Origin: Conchiformibius kuhniae DSM 17694
Lineage (GTDB): Bacteria > Pseudomonadota > Gammaproteobacteria > Burkholderiales > Neisseriaceae
Reading direction: 5' to 3'
NCBI RefSeq assembly: GCF_000428785.1
Contig: NZ_AUAP01000010.1
Span: 40,427-104,426, forward strand
DNA: 64,000 nt
The position numbers and the translations under genes were made by a program. Positions within the stretch are counted from its first letter, which is position 1. The number at the start of each line of letters is the position of its first letter. The notes under the pieces are model-generated. The model saw only the letters and a list, made by a program, of their open reading frames with translations. It ran no database searches and was not told the origin of the DNA. Of this stretch, positions 9,249 through 17,994 are shown piece after piece.

Positions 9249-10144
9249 AAGAAGCCATTGAGCCTCTTTATATTCTGATAAAAAATTTTATTAAATAATT
9301 TATTCTTATTGACCATCCTTTTGTTAATCTCACTGTATAATTCAGGAACTGCTTTAAATATCCAAAATACTTGCTTAGTTTTGAATACAAGATATATTCC
9401 TCTAACGACAACTACAGAGCATACATATCTCCATTTTAAATATCTAATAGATATCTTACAACGATTCAAAAAAGATAAGTAGTAAACATAATTGTTACTA
9501 TGTCTACCATTTGGAGAGCGTTTATGATAAATGATATTATTTGATAAGTAACGAATCTTATAATTCTTGGCAACTATTCTATATGCTAAATCAATTTCCT
9601 CCATACCATATAATCCGAAATCACTTGGATAATATCCTGTCTCACTCAAAATAGATATGCGTAAAGCGTGAGCAGCACCAATAAAAAGATAGGTATCAAA
9701 ATCTTTACTCATATCTATTAATTTATTTTTATGAGGTATTTCATATTTATTAGCTATACCTGTTTTTATATCTTTAATATAAAAAGCAATAGCACCAATC
9801 ATTGGATCTTCTTCAAATTTTCGAATACAACTATCTACAATATGATTTATATCTGGAATACGAATATCATCATCTAACATAATCACATATTCTGTTTCTA
9901 CTAACTGAATAATCTTATTCCTACCAATAGACACTCCATAATTAACTTTATCCCAAATATAAGTTAACTTAATATTTTCACATTCATTTAAAAAATTCAA
10001 ATCTTTGCAAATATCTAAAGTTTCATTATTATTAATAATAATAAGATCTATTTTAAATTTTACACAAAGTAACTCTTTTATCGTAGACACTAATAAATCA
10101 GTTCTCTTATATGTTAAGATACCAATAGAAATCTTTTTATCCAT
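9239..10144 (-). CDS. Glycosyltransferase family 2
   Basis: GT-A fold transferase of about 301 residues. The N terminus reads KKISIGILTYKRTDLLVST. The metal- and donor-binding acidic motif appears as YVIMLDDDIRI. A later GMEEIDLAYRI stretch is the usual ED-type acceptor-side motif of GT2 enzymes. The start was placed at the ATG of MDKKISIG, with AAGGA upstream; a TTG three codons earlier is closer to that site but less likely. It belongs to the AT-rich glycan island and overlaps the downstream polymerase-like gene. Confidence 0.85.
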   Translation of the reverse strand: MDKKISIGILTYKRTDLLVSTIKELLCVKFKIDLIIINNNETLDICKDLNFLNECENIKLTYIWDKVNYGVSIGRNKIIQLVETEYVIMLDDDIRIPDINHIVDSCIRKFEEDPMIGAIAFYIKDIKTGIANKYEIPHKNKLIDMSKDFDTYLFIGAAHALRISILSETGYYPSDFGLYGMEEIDLAYRIVAKNYKIRYLSNNIIYHKRSPNGRHSNNYVYYLSFLNRCKISIRYLKWRYVCSVVVVRGIYLVFKTKQVFWIFKAVPELYSEINKRMVNKNKLFNKIFYQNIKRLNGFLWW

Positions 10145-10180
10145 AGTAATCAATAATCCTTATTTAATAAATTTAACTAA

Positions 10181-11386
10181 TTAATCTTGACTTGTAAGCT
10201 TAACTTGAATTTGATCAATTATATTGAAATTATTATTTTTTGCATCTAGGTCGCTTAAAAATCTTTTCATTATTTTTTTTCTAACTTGTGCGTATTCATC
10301 ATTCCCATCAATTATCTTCTCCATAGAAAATAATAATTCTTCAAAATCTTTAGCGCATTCTCCTGCTAGGACTGTATTAAAATCAAAATACATCTCTCTA
10401 TTTTTAATATAATTATCTAAGTCAAAACAAAAATGTATTATTGGTCTATCTAAAATTAAATAATCAAAATATATAGATGAGTAGTCGGTAATAAGACAAG
10501 AAGCTGTTTTTAAAATTACCACACTATCAATATCTAAAGGCAAAGAAATTATATTACTAAAATTAGATATAGTTATTTCCGTAGCCACATGGAATTTAAT
10601 CAAAAAAATAGAATTATTTTTAATAAGAAAATTATTTAATTTCACAAAATCTATTTTTGCATTTTCAATAAAATTATTCCCATCATCTCTCCAAGTTGGA
10701 GCATATAAAAAAATTTTCTTATAACTAGCATAGTCTGTAATCTTCTTTACATTTTTCAAATATTCTATTCGTGGATATTTAGCAAAGATTACCTGATTAA
10801 TATTAACTCTAAAGGCTGATCTAAATGAATATTTAAAAACATATTTAGAAGGACATAAAACTAAGTCGCACTTAATATGCAATTGAGGATTAATAATTCT
10901 AGAAAATCTAGTCGCTTTAGAAAAAAAATACACTAATGGTTCAGTTAAAATATCATACTCAATCTTTTTTACTGGTATCCCATGCCATAAATTTATCTTT
11001 ATGCTACCTTTAGAAGTAAAAAAACAAATATCACTAACATAACATGAAAAAACATAAACTTTAGCCACTATGCAATAATATATACCTTTAAAACTAAATA
11101 AATTATATGCTATTCCATATTTTCTTGCTTCTTTAACTCCTTTCCTACATTTAGAAATCCATACAGCTTTTATTCCAAGCTGTGGTTTTGAATTTACGAA
11201 TTCATACAAGTATCTACTATTATCATTAAATCCATTGTAACTACCAAATACCCATATATCATTTTTCCTATTACAAAAACCTGAACAAAAATATAACAAA
11301 TATCCCAATAATTTTATTCCATATTTTAATAAATTTATTATAGGTTTTGGTAGCTTTGATAAAATCAACTTATATACAAGTTTCAT
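10181..11386 (-). CDS. CDP-glycerol:poly(glycerophosphate) glycerophosphotransferase-like protein (TagB/TagF family)
   Basis: Expected to transfer glycerol phosphate (or a similar polyol phosphate) from a CDP-activated donor to a growing glycan, at the cytoplasmic membrane face. The 401-residue protein carries motifs of the family: DIWVFGSYNGF near the N terminus, INLWHGIPVKKIEYD, FLYAPTWRDDGN and LITDYSSIYFDYLILD. The family is best known from Gram-positive teichoic acid synthesis and from glycerol-phosphate capsules of Gram-negatives. The CDP-glycerol-forming enzyme gene lies 44 bases upstream, supporting the donor assignment. Whether it primes (TagB-like) or polymerises (TagF-like) cannot be told. 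Confidence 0.88.
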   Translation of the reverse strand: MKLVYKLILSKLPKPIINLLKYGIKLLGYLLYFCSGFCNRKNDIWVFGSYNGFNDNSRYLYEFVNSKPQLGIKAVWISKCRKGVKEARKYGIAYNLFSFKGIYYCIVAKVYVFSCYVSDICFFTSKGSIKINLWHGIPVKKIEYDILTEPLVYFFSKATRFSRIINPQLHIKCDLVLCPSKYVFKYSFRSAFRVNINQVIFAKYPRIEYLKNVKKITDYASYKKIFLYAPTWRDDGNNFIENAKIDFVKLNNFLIKNNSIFLIKFHVATEITISNFSNIISLPLDIDSVVILKTASCLITDYSSIYFDYLILDRPIIHFCFDLDNYIKNREMYFDFNTVLAGECAKDFEELLFSMEKIIDGNDEYAQVRKKIMKRFLSDLDAKNNNFNIIDQIQVKLTSQD

Positions 11387-11430
11387 TTTCTTCTTTTAAA
11401 TCAAATTTTAAATCAAAATTAAAACTAAAA

Positions 11431-11826
11431 TTAGATATGCGACAATGACAATACGGATTTAATATATGTACTTGAAATACCTTCAGTTCTCTCCAAATAT
11501 ATAACTTCACAAATATCTTTTAAATCATCAAATTTCCCTATCCAATCTGACCCGATACCAAAAACATTTGCATTATAGTAAATAATATCCTCTCTTTTTT
11601 GTTCCCATGTATATTCAGGAAACACTAAATCAACATACTTAGAACTATTTACAATCTCCGAACGTTCTTCATACGAAAATATGGATTTCTTACCTTTTTT
11701 TAAATTAAATTCATCCGAAGATACTCCCACAATTAGTTTATCACCTAACATACGTAACCGCTTCAACAATCGTACATGCCCGATATGGAACAAATCAAAC
11801 GTACCATAAGTAATAACTACCTTCAT
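11431..11826 (-). CDS. tagD: Glycerol-3-phosphate cytidylyltransferase
   Basis: Makes CDP-glycerol from glycerol 3-phosphate and CTP. The 131-residue protein matches the usual length. It shows the nucleotidyltransferase HxGH motif (residues 14-17, in YGTFDLFHIGH) and the second signature RTEGISST near the C terminus. GGAG lies five bases before the ATG. Its partner is the neighbouring glycerophosphotransferase-like gene. Some cytidylyltransferases of this family act on other polyol phosphates, so the exact substrate is inferred from family and context. Confidence 0.92.
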   Translation of the reverse strand: MKVVITYGTFDLFHIGHVRLLKRLRMLGDKLIVGVSSDEFNLKKGKKSIFSYEERSEIVNSSKYVDLVFPEYTWEQKREDIIYYNANVFGIGSDWIGKFDDLKDICEVIYLERTEGISSTYIKSVLSLSHI

Positions 11827-11855
11827 ATTAGCTCCAAATTATCAAAGTTGAGGAA

Positions 11856-12878
11856 TCAATGTTTAAATTTTCTTAAAAATCTTCTCAAAAAGGATGATAT
11901 AGTTGCATTAAATTTTAAATATATATAAAATTCCTTAATATAACTTTTTAAGGAAAAATTTCCACCTTGCTTAGAAAGATAAGCTCTTGCATCCTTTTTA
12001 TAGTCCCTCATACGATTAACACCAAAAAACTCACAATTAACAATAGGCATATCAATTTGAAATACGATTTTTTCTAGCGGAATAAGTTTTAGCATCGCTA
12101 AAAAAATCAAATACACAGAATAATATCTAGAATTAGGATTAGTTTTTAACTCGTAATTACTCAAACCATAATCATTCTTCATAAATTTTAAATGATAATG
12201 AACAAAAATAGTTTCCAAACTTGTCCTTTTAGACAAATCTAAAAACTCCCATTCCTCACCTTTCTTAAAAATACTATCTTTATCAACTCGAAATAACCAC
12301 AGGTCGCCATGCAAATTACAAAACCTTGCAGTAGATGGTATATACAACTTCCCTTTGTGATCAATAATATTTACACCAGAAAGCCACTGGACATAATTAT
12401 TGTTTTCATCGATCTTTAATTGGTTATACTTCTCTCTAATTTTATCCCCTTTAACAAGAACCTGATCTCCATCAATTTTAATAGCCCACTTCTTTGTAGT
12501 CTTACTTAATGAAAAGTTATAGTAATTTACTAAACTTTGAAAATGATCACTTGGCAAGTGCTTATATAACTCACTTCCTTGTGGGTACACAACAGGAATA
12601 TAATGAAAAGCTTTAATCTTATCTGGATATTTATTAATATAATCCTGAATTATACTTTCTGTATCATCTTGACAATCATTATACACTATAATGAGTTCAT
12701 CCAAATACAAAATCCAAGAATCTATTGAAACTGCTAAAAACTCAGCTTCATTTCTTAAACGCATAAAACCACTAATACCCTCGTTTCTTAATTTACTATC
12801 AAATAACGAAAAATCAACGACCGGCTCATATACATTCTCTATTTTTTTAAGATTATTCCTTATCATATCACTTTCCAT
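11856..12878 (-). CDS. Probable glycosyltransferase (GT2-like fold)
   Basis: The protein is about 340 residues. A central stretch resembles GT-A enzymes: GFMRLRNEAEFLAVSIDSW, then DELIIVYNDCQDDTESI and KWAIKIDGDQVLVKG with a DGD in the position of a DxD motif. Similar proteins occur in capsule loci that also encode CDP-glycerol enzymes, to my recollection. It is the first gene of the AT-rich island, downstream of a good promoter. The start is uncertain: a GTG three codons earlier is possible, and neither has a strong ribosome-binding site. Confidence 0.72.
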   Translation of the reverse strand: MESDMIRNNLKKIENVYEPVVDFSLFDSKLRNEGISGFMRLRNEAEFLAVSIDSWILYLDELIIVYNDCQDDTESIIQDYINKYPDKIKAFHYIPVVYPQGSELYKHLPSDHFQSLVNYYNFSLSKTTKKWAIKIDGDQVLVKGDKIREKYNQLKIDENNNYVQWLSGVNIIDHKGKLYIPSTARFCNLHGDLWLFRVDKDSIFKKGEEWEFLDLSKRTSLETIFVHYHLKFMKNDYGLSNYELKTNPNSRYYSVYLIFLAMLKLIPLEKIVFQIDMPIVNCEFFGVNRMRDYKKDARAYLSKQGGNFSLKSYIKEFYIYLKFNATISSFLRRFLRKFKH

Positions 12879-12934
12879 CAAATTCACTTTCTCTAAATCA
12901 TGCGCAAAAAAACATCAAAAACCAAATGCTTTTT

Positions 12935-12963
12935 ATTATACATCAAAATTTGTAAATAGTAAA
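12935..12963 (-). promoter_or_regulatory. Sigma-70-type promoter for the AT-rich glycan island
   Basis: On the minus strand TTTACT is followed after 17 bases by a perfect TATAAT, about 60 bases before the first island gene. It sits in the AT-rich gap between the two parts of the locus, so it could transcribe the island independently of the pseudaminic acid part. Confidence 0.6.
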
Positions 12964-13057
12964 CTTTTTTTCATATTACCCGATATGCTCTTGGATAAAA
13001 TATTGATTATATTATATTTTAAAATTTAACAGCTAATTCATCAACAGTTCCATGATC

Positions 13058-13135
13058 CTAGATTAATGCTGTAGCAAGCGCAGTCAACACGATACCCATA
13101 AACAGGTAATAGTACGGTAACATGGTATTTTTCAT
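13058..13135 (-). pseudogene. 25-codon remnant of a membrane transporter N terminus at the island junction
   Basis: A short frame begins with an ATG that overlaps the stop of the preceding glycosyltransferase gene (ATGA) and ends at TAG. The peptide is MKNTMLPYYYLFMGIVLTAL plus five residues, one hydrophobic helix that resembles the first segment of small multidrug-resistance or EamA-type transporters. The frame stops where composition switches from GC-rich to AT-rich. I read it as the 5' stub of a gene whose remainder was replaced when the island arrived. A functional single-helix peptide cannot be excluded. Confidence 0.5.
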
Positions 13136-13941
13136 TTTTTGCGTAGGAATTTTTGATAAATTATGCATAATAACTGAGTCGGTAAAAGACGTGATATACT
13201 GCGGAGCAAAAAAATACAAAATGCTGGTAATGAATTATGTACAACCAAATACCGCTTTAAGCGAAAAAGCTGCCATTCACTACGAAAATATGCCAAACCG
13301 CCTCGCCGAGCTACCATTTGTTCACCACTACGCACTTGTACCAAAGCATCAGGTAAGTTGGCAGTTTGTGCGCCTTGCGCCAACATTCGCAGCCACAAAT
13401 TATAGTCTTCCATATATAAATGATGCTGATACCCACCTGCTTTCATCACACAGCTTTTCTTGTAGGCTACCGTCATGTGGTTAAATGGGTTGCGTTTTTT
13501 GGCAAACTTGCAAATTTCATGATGCTGAAGCGGCACACGGCGCACACCGTCAGGCTGTTCCGCACGGTGGGAAAATTCGCTAATTTGTCCGCCAAATAAG
13601 TCTATTTCCGGATTAGTTTCAATAAAAGCACATTGTTTTTCAAAGCGTTCCGGAATACACATATCATCGGTATCCATACGGAATACCCATTCATGGCGGC
13701 AAGCGTCCAGCCCCACATTCAGGGCACGACCCAAACCAATATTTTCAGGCAGCCGCACGATTTCCAAAGGCAGGTCGGAAAACTTCGCCACCACTGCTTC
13801 CAATGCCGCGCCGACTTCGCCATCATACACCAAAACGATTTGGTCTGCAGCTTTTGTTTGCATCGCCAAACTGTTCAGGCATTTGCGCAAATACTCGGGT
13901 TTCTCCCGATAATACAATGACATCAATACGGAAAATTGCAT
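13132..13941 (-). CDS. Glycosyltransferase family 2
   Basis: GT-A sugar transferase of 269 residues. The N terminus is MQFSVLMSLYYREKPEYLRK. The acidic donor motif is in WVFRMDTDDMCIPERFEKQ. The acceptor-side motif YMEDYNLWLRML is typical of amylovoran- or LOS-type GT2 enzymes. The last 30 residues are hydrophobic then basic (CIIYQKFLRKK). The start was chosen because the upstream gene ends in TGATG across this ATG, so the genes are translationally coupled. It is the last intact gene of the GC-rich half of the glycan locus. Confidence 0.88.
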   Translation of the reverse strand: MQFSVLMSLYYREKPEYLRKCLNSLAMQTKAADQIVLVYDGEVGAALEAVVAKFSDLPLEIVRLPENIGLGRALNVGLDACRHEWVFRMDTDDMCIPERFEKQCAFIETNPEIDLFGGQISEFSHRAEQPDGVRRVPLQHHEICKFAKKRNPFNHMTVAYKKSCVMKAGGYQHHLYMEDYNLWLRMLAQGAQTANLPDALVQVRSGEQMVARRGGLAYFRSEWQLFRLKRYLVVHNSLPAFCIFLLRSISRLLPTQLLCIIYQKFLRKK

Positions 13942-14759
13942 CAATATTGCTCCGCCAAAAACGTTTGCGCGGTTCTGTCGTCCACTTTGCGGGCAAACCA
14001 CAAACCGTTCTGCCGCGCTTGCCGCAGTTGTGCCAAATCCAAATAATCGGGGTGGTTAGCGCTGCCGTGCATGGCAATCAGGCGGCGGTTATCGTTGATG
14101 TGATTGATGCTTTTTTCAGGCAGCACGTTGTGGACAATGTGCTGGAAAAAATGTTCGTCAGGGCAAAGTTTCTTTTCAAACAAGCTGCTGGGTTCGCTTA
14201 AGGCTTCTTGAAACAACGGCTCAGCAGCAACGCGGTCGGCAGAAAACCATTGGCTGCCAACATGGCAAATTTGCTTGGTCGGCAGCAAATAATCTAATCC
14301 TTGCAATAATTTGGTTAAAACCTTGCCGTGCCATTTCCGTTGCCATGCGGTATCGGCATGAGGCGCATTAAAGCGGACACGGTGGCGCAAACGGCGGCTG
14401 GTTCGGCTTTGCAAAAACAGCGTTCCTGCGGGCAAATCCGACCACGCCGCTTCCAAAGTAGCGGTGTTTTGCAAGGGCAGGCATTCTCCGCTTAGCAAAT
14501 GAAAATAACGGTTTGCAGGTTCGGCTAGGGCTGCCTGAAACAGGTTCAGCGTTGCCAAAATCATGCTGAATCCACCCCAATTCACCGCTACACGGTTGTT
14601 TAGAATATAGATATTGCTTATTTGGCGCAAGGCGTGCAATTCGGTGATGTCGGATTTGGCATCGTAATGCAGGTAAAAGCGTGCTTGCGGCTCGCGTTGC
14701 GCCCACGCCGACAGATGCTGAGGCGGGCGGTGGCACAGCATCAAATAGGCGGTATTCAT
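13941..14759 (-). CDS. Core-2/I-branching-type glycosyltransferase (GT14-like)
   Basis: The protein is 272 residues and begins NTAYLMLCHRPPQHLSAW, like bacterial members of the GT14 'core-2/I-branching' group. YLHYDAKSDI, VNWGGFSMILATLNL and FHLLSGECLPL are the segments that define the family, with a late CPDEHFFQHIV. These enzymes transfer N-acetylglucosamine or xylose in eukaryotes; bacterial members sit in capsule and LPS loci with unknown linkages. It overlaps the flanking genes by a few bases at each end, so the three transferases form a tight operon with the flippase. Confidence 0.82.
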   Translation of the reverse strand: MNTAYLMLCHRPPQHLSAWAQREPQARFYLHYDAKSDITELHALRQISNIYILNNRVAVNWGGFSMILATLNLFQAALAEPANRYFHLLSGECLPLQNTATLEAAWSDLPAGTLFLQSRTSRRLRHRVRFNAPHADTAWQRKWHGKVLTKLLQGLDYLLPTKQICHVGSQWFSADRVAAEPLFQEALSEPSSLFEKKLCPDEHFFQHIVHNVLPEKSINHINDNRRLIAMHGSANHPDYLDLAQLRQARQNGLWFARKVDDRTAQTFLAEQY

Positions 14760-15700
14760 GCTTTATCCTTGAATATCAAGGTTTCTATGCCGAAACGGGC
14801 GAACAGGGTTCGGGTGGACGGTGAAAGTTCTTTGCCGGTAACGGCGGACACGTCCACCGCCAAGCTGCGGATGCCGTTCAAGTGGGCGGTATTCAGCGCA
14901 GCGGTGCTAAACAGATGATACAGTTCAAAAACCGTGTCGGCTTCCAACTGCCGCCGCCGAGCCAACCAGTCTTCAAAAATTTTGTCGCTGTCAATGCAGT
15001 CCAAATCGGGCAGCCGTTGTTCGCGCGGGTGCGGAAAATAACGGCTGATGCCGAACTGTTCGGCAATGCGTTCAAACAGGCGGGCATTGGCGGCGGGATT
15101 GTCCATAGTAGGCTGTCCCAGCAGGATTTTTTCCACTTTTCCGCCGGTTGCCACATTATCAGGCAGCATCAGCGACACGCCGCGCGTATTCGGAATAATG
15201 TTGTCAAACTGCGGAAACAGGGTGTAATGCAAGCGGCTGCGGGCGATGATTTGGCGGCTGTCCCACGACACGCCCAGCAGTTTGCGCAGCAGTTTTTGTT
15301 TCACCGACAAGGGCGGCGGACGGTAAAAAATGCTGTCGGGCAAGATGTTGCCCGTGCCGTCATCAAAGGTTTCCAAATGCGTGAAACGGCTGCGGCTGAG
15401 CAGGTAATGCACCATCATGCTGTTGATGCTGGCGCAATAGGCGGTGTCGTATTCGTCTTGCAGGCTGCCTGAAAGACGGTTTAATGCGCTCAAATAGGCG
15501 GCGGGCTGTTGCGGGGTCAGCAGCACGAATTGCGCCGCACCGCGACAGGCATCGGACAATTGTTTGAAATAATGCTGAAACTTAGCATTGTCTTCATAGG
15601 AAAACATCACACCATGAAAACTTTGCTGCGGCTGCTGCGCGATGATTTGGCGGGCAATCAGCACTTGCAAGGGGGTATGGCAAATAATCAGATGGTTCAT
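14756..15700 (-). CDS. GT52-family glycosyltransferase, candidate pseudaminyl- or sialyltransferase
   Basis: The protein is 314 residues and begins MNHLIICHTPLQVLIARQII, matching the start of GT52 enzymes such as the Neisserial lipooligosaccharide alpha-2,3-sialyltransferase Lst. HLETFDDGTGNI and FPHPREQRLPDLDC are further family-like segments, and the C-terminal SLAVDVSAVTGKELSPST region also fits. The donor in this family is normally CMP-sialic acid. The same operon makes CMP-pseudaminic acid and no sialic acid pathway is visible, so transfer of pseudaminic acid is the attractive inference. It overlaps the GT14-like gene and lies five bases after the flippase gene. Confidence 0.8.
   Translation of the reverse strand: MNHLIICHTPLQVLIARQIIAQQPQQSFHGVMFSYEDNAKFQHYFKQLSDACRGAAQFVLLTPQQPAAYLSALNRLSGSLQDEYDTAYCASINSMMVHYLLSRSRFTHLETFDDGTGNILPDSIFYRPPPLSVKQKLLRKLLGVSWDSRQIIARSRLHYTLFPQFDNIIPNTRGVSLMLPDNVATGGKVEKILLGQPTMDNPAANARLFERIAEQFGISRYFPHPREQRLPDLDCIDSDKIFEDWLARRRQLEADTVFELYHLFSTAALNTAHLNGIRSLAVDVSAVTGKELSPSTRTLFARFGIETLIFKDKA
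15462..15473 (+). repeat. DNA uptake sequence within the GT52 gene
   Basis: Perfect AGGCTGCCTGAA without the outer palindrome, inside a coding region. Confidence 0.8.
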
Positions 15701-15704
15701 TTTG

Positions 15705-16898
15705 TTAATCTTTTACTTGACGGTACAGCAGGGGCAGAATCACCAGTCCGCCCGCAATCATCGCCAACGGCGTCCATTTCGGCCCTAACGGGACGGTTGC
15801 CAGCAAAACCGCCAAATAACTGCCGACTGACAATAGAGAAATAAAGGAAATTTTGCTGTTTTGCCCATAATAATATAGATAATTTACCAAAATAAAATAC
15901 GGTGCGGATAAGCCATTTCCAAGCAAAAATAAACAAGCATACCATTTAATCCCGATATACTCATCGCCCAGCACCAATAAAAATAAAGATTCGGGTAATA
16001 GCCATGTTAATAGTGCAACTACAAATACCAAAGCAAATGTCCAACATGACAATTTACGGATTCTGAAAGAATTTAAACGACCATCTTTCATAGCTTGATA
16101 ATAATAAGGAACAACAGCTCGATTAGTTGCCATTAGCAAGACACTTAATATCCATGCAACTTGAAATCCCGCAGCATATATACCGATTTGCTCTGCTGGA
16201 TAAATTGGGTACAATACCATCCGATCTAATTGTCCTTTAGTAAAGCCAGCAACATAGTGTAGTATTAAAGGCACACCAAAAACCATAATATAACGTATAG
16301 ATTTAAATAATTTACTATAACTAATATGCACTACTAGATAGCGATCACGCAAAAACCACCATGCCGCGATAGCCGACACCGCCGCATTCCCCAACAATAA
16401 TGCCATAAACCGCTTGGCAACGGGCTCACCGTCCATCCATTCCAACAATGCAACCGTTAATGCGCTGGTCAAAATGCCCGATGCCACTTGAATCAGCGTA
16501 TAGGAAAATGCCTGTTTTCGGCATTGCCGTAAAACCAATTGAACATTCAATACACATTGCGATGCCGCCGCACCGACCACCGCCGCCATAATCAGCGACC
16601 CCGCCGCCCACGCCGCCGCCAATGCCACGCCCGCCACCGCAAAAGTATAAGCATAACCCGCATACACTACATTATGCAGATTGCGTTTGCCGTACACATA
16701 ATAATAACGCGCCACCGCTCCGTCTTGGCTCATGCCGAACACAATCACCAGCAACGCCAAATAGGTTTGATAGTAAGACAATTCACCAAAACCCGCCGCG
16801 CCCAATTTGCGGGTCAAATAGGGCAGCAGCAGAAACGGCAGGGCTTTGGCAAAGATTTCCCCCAGCAGGTAAATCGCGCTGTCTTTCAGGATTTTCAT
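15705..16898 (-). CDS. Wzx-type polysaccharide flippase (MATE/MOP superfamily)
   Basis: An integral membrane protein of 397 residues with about twelve hydrophobic segments, expected to flip the undecaprenyl-linked oligosaccharide to the periplasm. The N terminus MKILKDSAIYLLGEIFAKAL and the following LPYLTRKLGAAGFGELSYYQT are typical of Wzx/RfbX proteins. The start was set at this ATG, two bases after the pseI stop; the open frame upstream overlaps pseI and is not homologous. Parts of the middle are more AT-rich than the surrounding genes. It forms an operon with pseI and three glycosyltransferases. Confidence 0.88.
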   Translation of the reverse strand: MKILKDSAIYLLGEIFAKALPFLLLPYLTRKLGAAGFGELSYYQTYLALLVIVFGMSQDGAVARYYYVYGKRNLHNVVYAGYAYTFAVAGVALAAAWAAGSLIMAAVVGAAASQCVLNVQLVLRQCRKQAFSYTLIQVASGILTSALTVALLEWMDGEPVAKRFMALLLGNAAVSAIAAWWFLRDRYLVVHISYSKLFKSIRYIMVFGVPLILHYVAGFTKGQLDRMVLYPIYPAEQIGIYAAGFQVAWILSVLLMATNRAVVPYYYQAMKDGRLNSFRIRKLSCWTFALVFVVALLTWLLPESLFLLVLGDEYIGIKWYACLFLLGNGLSAPYFILVNYLYYYGQNSKISFISLLSVGSYLAVLLATVPLGPKWTPLAMIAGGLVILPLLYRQVKD

Positions 16899-16899
16899 T

Positions 16900-17949
16900 T
16901 CAGGCTGCCTGAAACGCGTCCCAATGCACGGGCGTGTTCGCCGCCACATCGCAACGCAGGGTTTTGCCGAGCAATTCGTCCAAATGCTTGGGCGGCAAGC
17001 CGTAACCGGGGCGCACGCTGCGGACGGCATCGGCAGTCAACACATCGCCCGAGCGCAAGTCTTTGACAAAATACAGGGAACGGCGAAACTGGATATTTCC
17101 CTGTTCGCTGGATTTGAGCGCGTATTCCACTTTGCCCAACGCCGTCCACGCGGTGCGGGCATCGCGGCAGAGTGCCGCCAAATCATCGGGTTGCAGGGAA
17201 AAACTGTCATCGGGCCCGCCGCCGTTGCGGTCAAGCGTGAAGTGTTTTTCCACCACGCACGCACCCAAGGCGATGGCGGCGATGGCAGTGGTGTTGTCCA
17301 AAGTGTGGTCGGACAAGCCGACAGGCACGCCGAAGCGTTGCGCCATATCGGGCAGGGTGCGCAGGTTGTAATCGGCGGCGGGTGCGGGATAGCCGCTTAC
17401 GCAATGCAGCAAAATCAATTCTTGGCAACCGCCCGCGCGGGCAGTGTCCACCGCTTCGGCGATTTCGGCGGCATCTGCCATGCCGGTGGAAACAATCATC
17501 GGTTTGCCCGTTTGCGCGACATAACGAATCAACGGCAAATCAACGGCTTCAAACGAGGCGATTTTATATGTGGGTGCGTTGAGCCGCTCCAGCATGTCCA
17601 CCGCGCTGAAGTCAAACGGCGAGCTGAACAGGGTAATGCCCGCTTCCCGCGCATAATCAAACAGGGGCGCGTGCCAATCCCACGGCAGGTGCGCCTGTTG
17701 ATACAAATCGTAAAGCGTGCGCCCGTGCCACAAGCCGCCCTTGATTTGGAAATCGGGAGCGTTGCTGTTCAGGGTGATGGTGTCGGCGGTGTAGCTTTGG
17801 ATTTTGACCGCATCGGCACCGGCGCGTTTGGCTTCGTCAATCAGGCGGAAAGCGGTTTGCAGGCTGCCGTTGTGGTTGGCCGACATTTCGGCGATGATGT
17901 AGGGCGGGTGCGCCGTACCGATGGCGCGGCCGTTGATGGCAATGGTCAT
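16900..17949 (-). CDS. pseI: Pseudaminic acid synthase
   Basis: NeuB-family enzyme that condenses 2,4-diacetamido-2,4,6-trideoxy-L-altrose with phosphoenolpyruvate to give pseudaminic acid. The protein is 349 residues. The TIM-barrel domain shows PPYIIAEMSANHNGS, GADAVKIQSYTADTITL, LFSSPFDFSAVDMLE and VGLSDHTLD. A C-terminal SAF (antifreeze-like) domain contains RSLYFVKDLRSGDVLTADAV. The phrase SANHNGS and the genes around it favour PseI over sialic or legionaminic acid synthases. The last codons (FQAA stop) come from an uptake sequence. The flippase gene starts two bases downstream. Confidence 0.93.
   Translation of the reverse strand: MTIAINGRAIGTAHPPYIIAEMSANHNGSLQTAFRLIDEAKRAGADAVKIQSYTADTITLNSNAPDFQIKGGLWHGRTLYDLYQQAHLPWDWHAPLFDYAREAGITLFSSPFDFSAVDMLERLNAPTYKIASFEAVDLPLIRYVAQTGKPMIVSTGMADAAEIAEAVDTARAGGCQELILLHCVSGYPAPAADYNLRTLPDMAQRFGVPVGLSDHTLDNTTAIAAIALGACVVEKHFTLDRNGGGPDDSFSLQPDDLAALCRDARTAWTALGKVEYALKSSEQGNIQFRRSLYFVKDLRSGDVLTADAVRSVRPGYGLPPKHLDELLGKTLRCDVAANTPVHWDAFQAA
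16902..16913 (+). repeat. DNA uptake sequence at the pseI 3' end
   Basis: Part of TTCAGGCTGCCTGAA; supplies the pseI stop codon on the minus strand. Confidence 0.85.
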
Positions 17950-17994
17950 GCGAATATCCTAAAATCGGGCGTTATTATACGAAAGGAAACGCCA

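Noticed and set aside
16924..17994. N-terminal extension of the 17995 gene across pseI
   Set aside because: Antisense to pseI; the ATG at 17995 has a good ribosome-binding site and begins a signal peptide.
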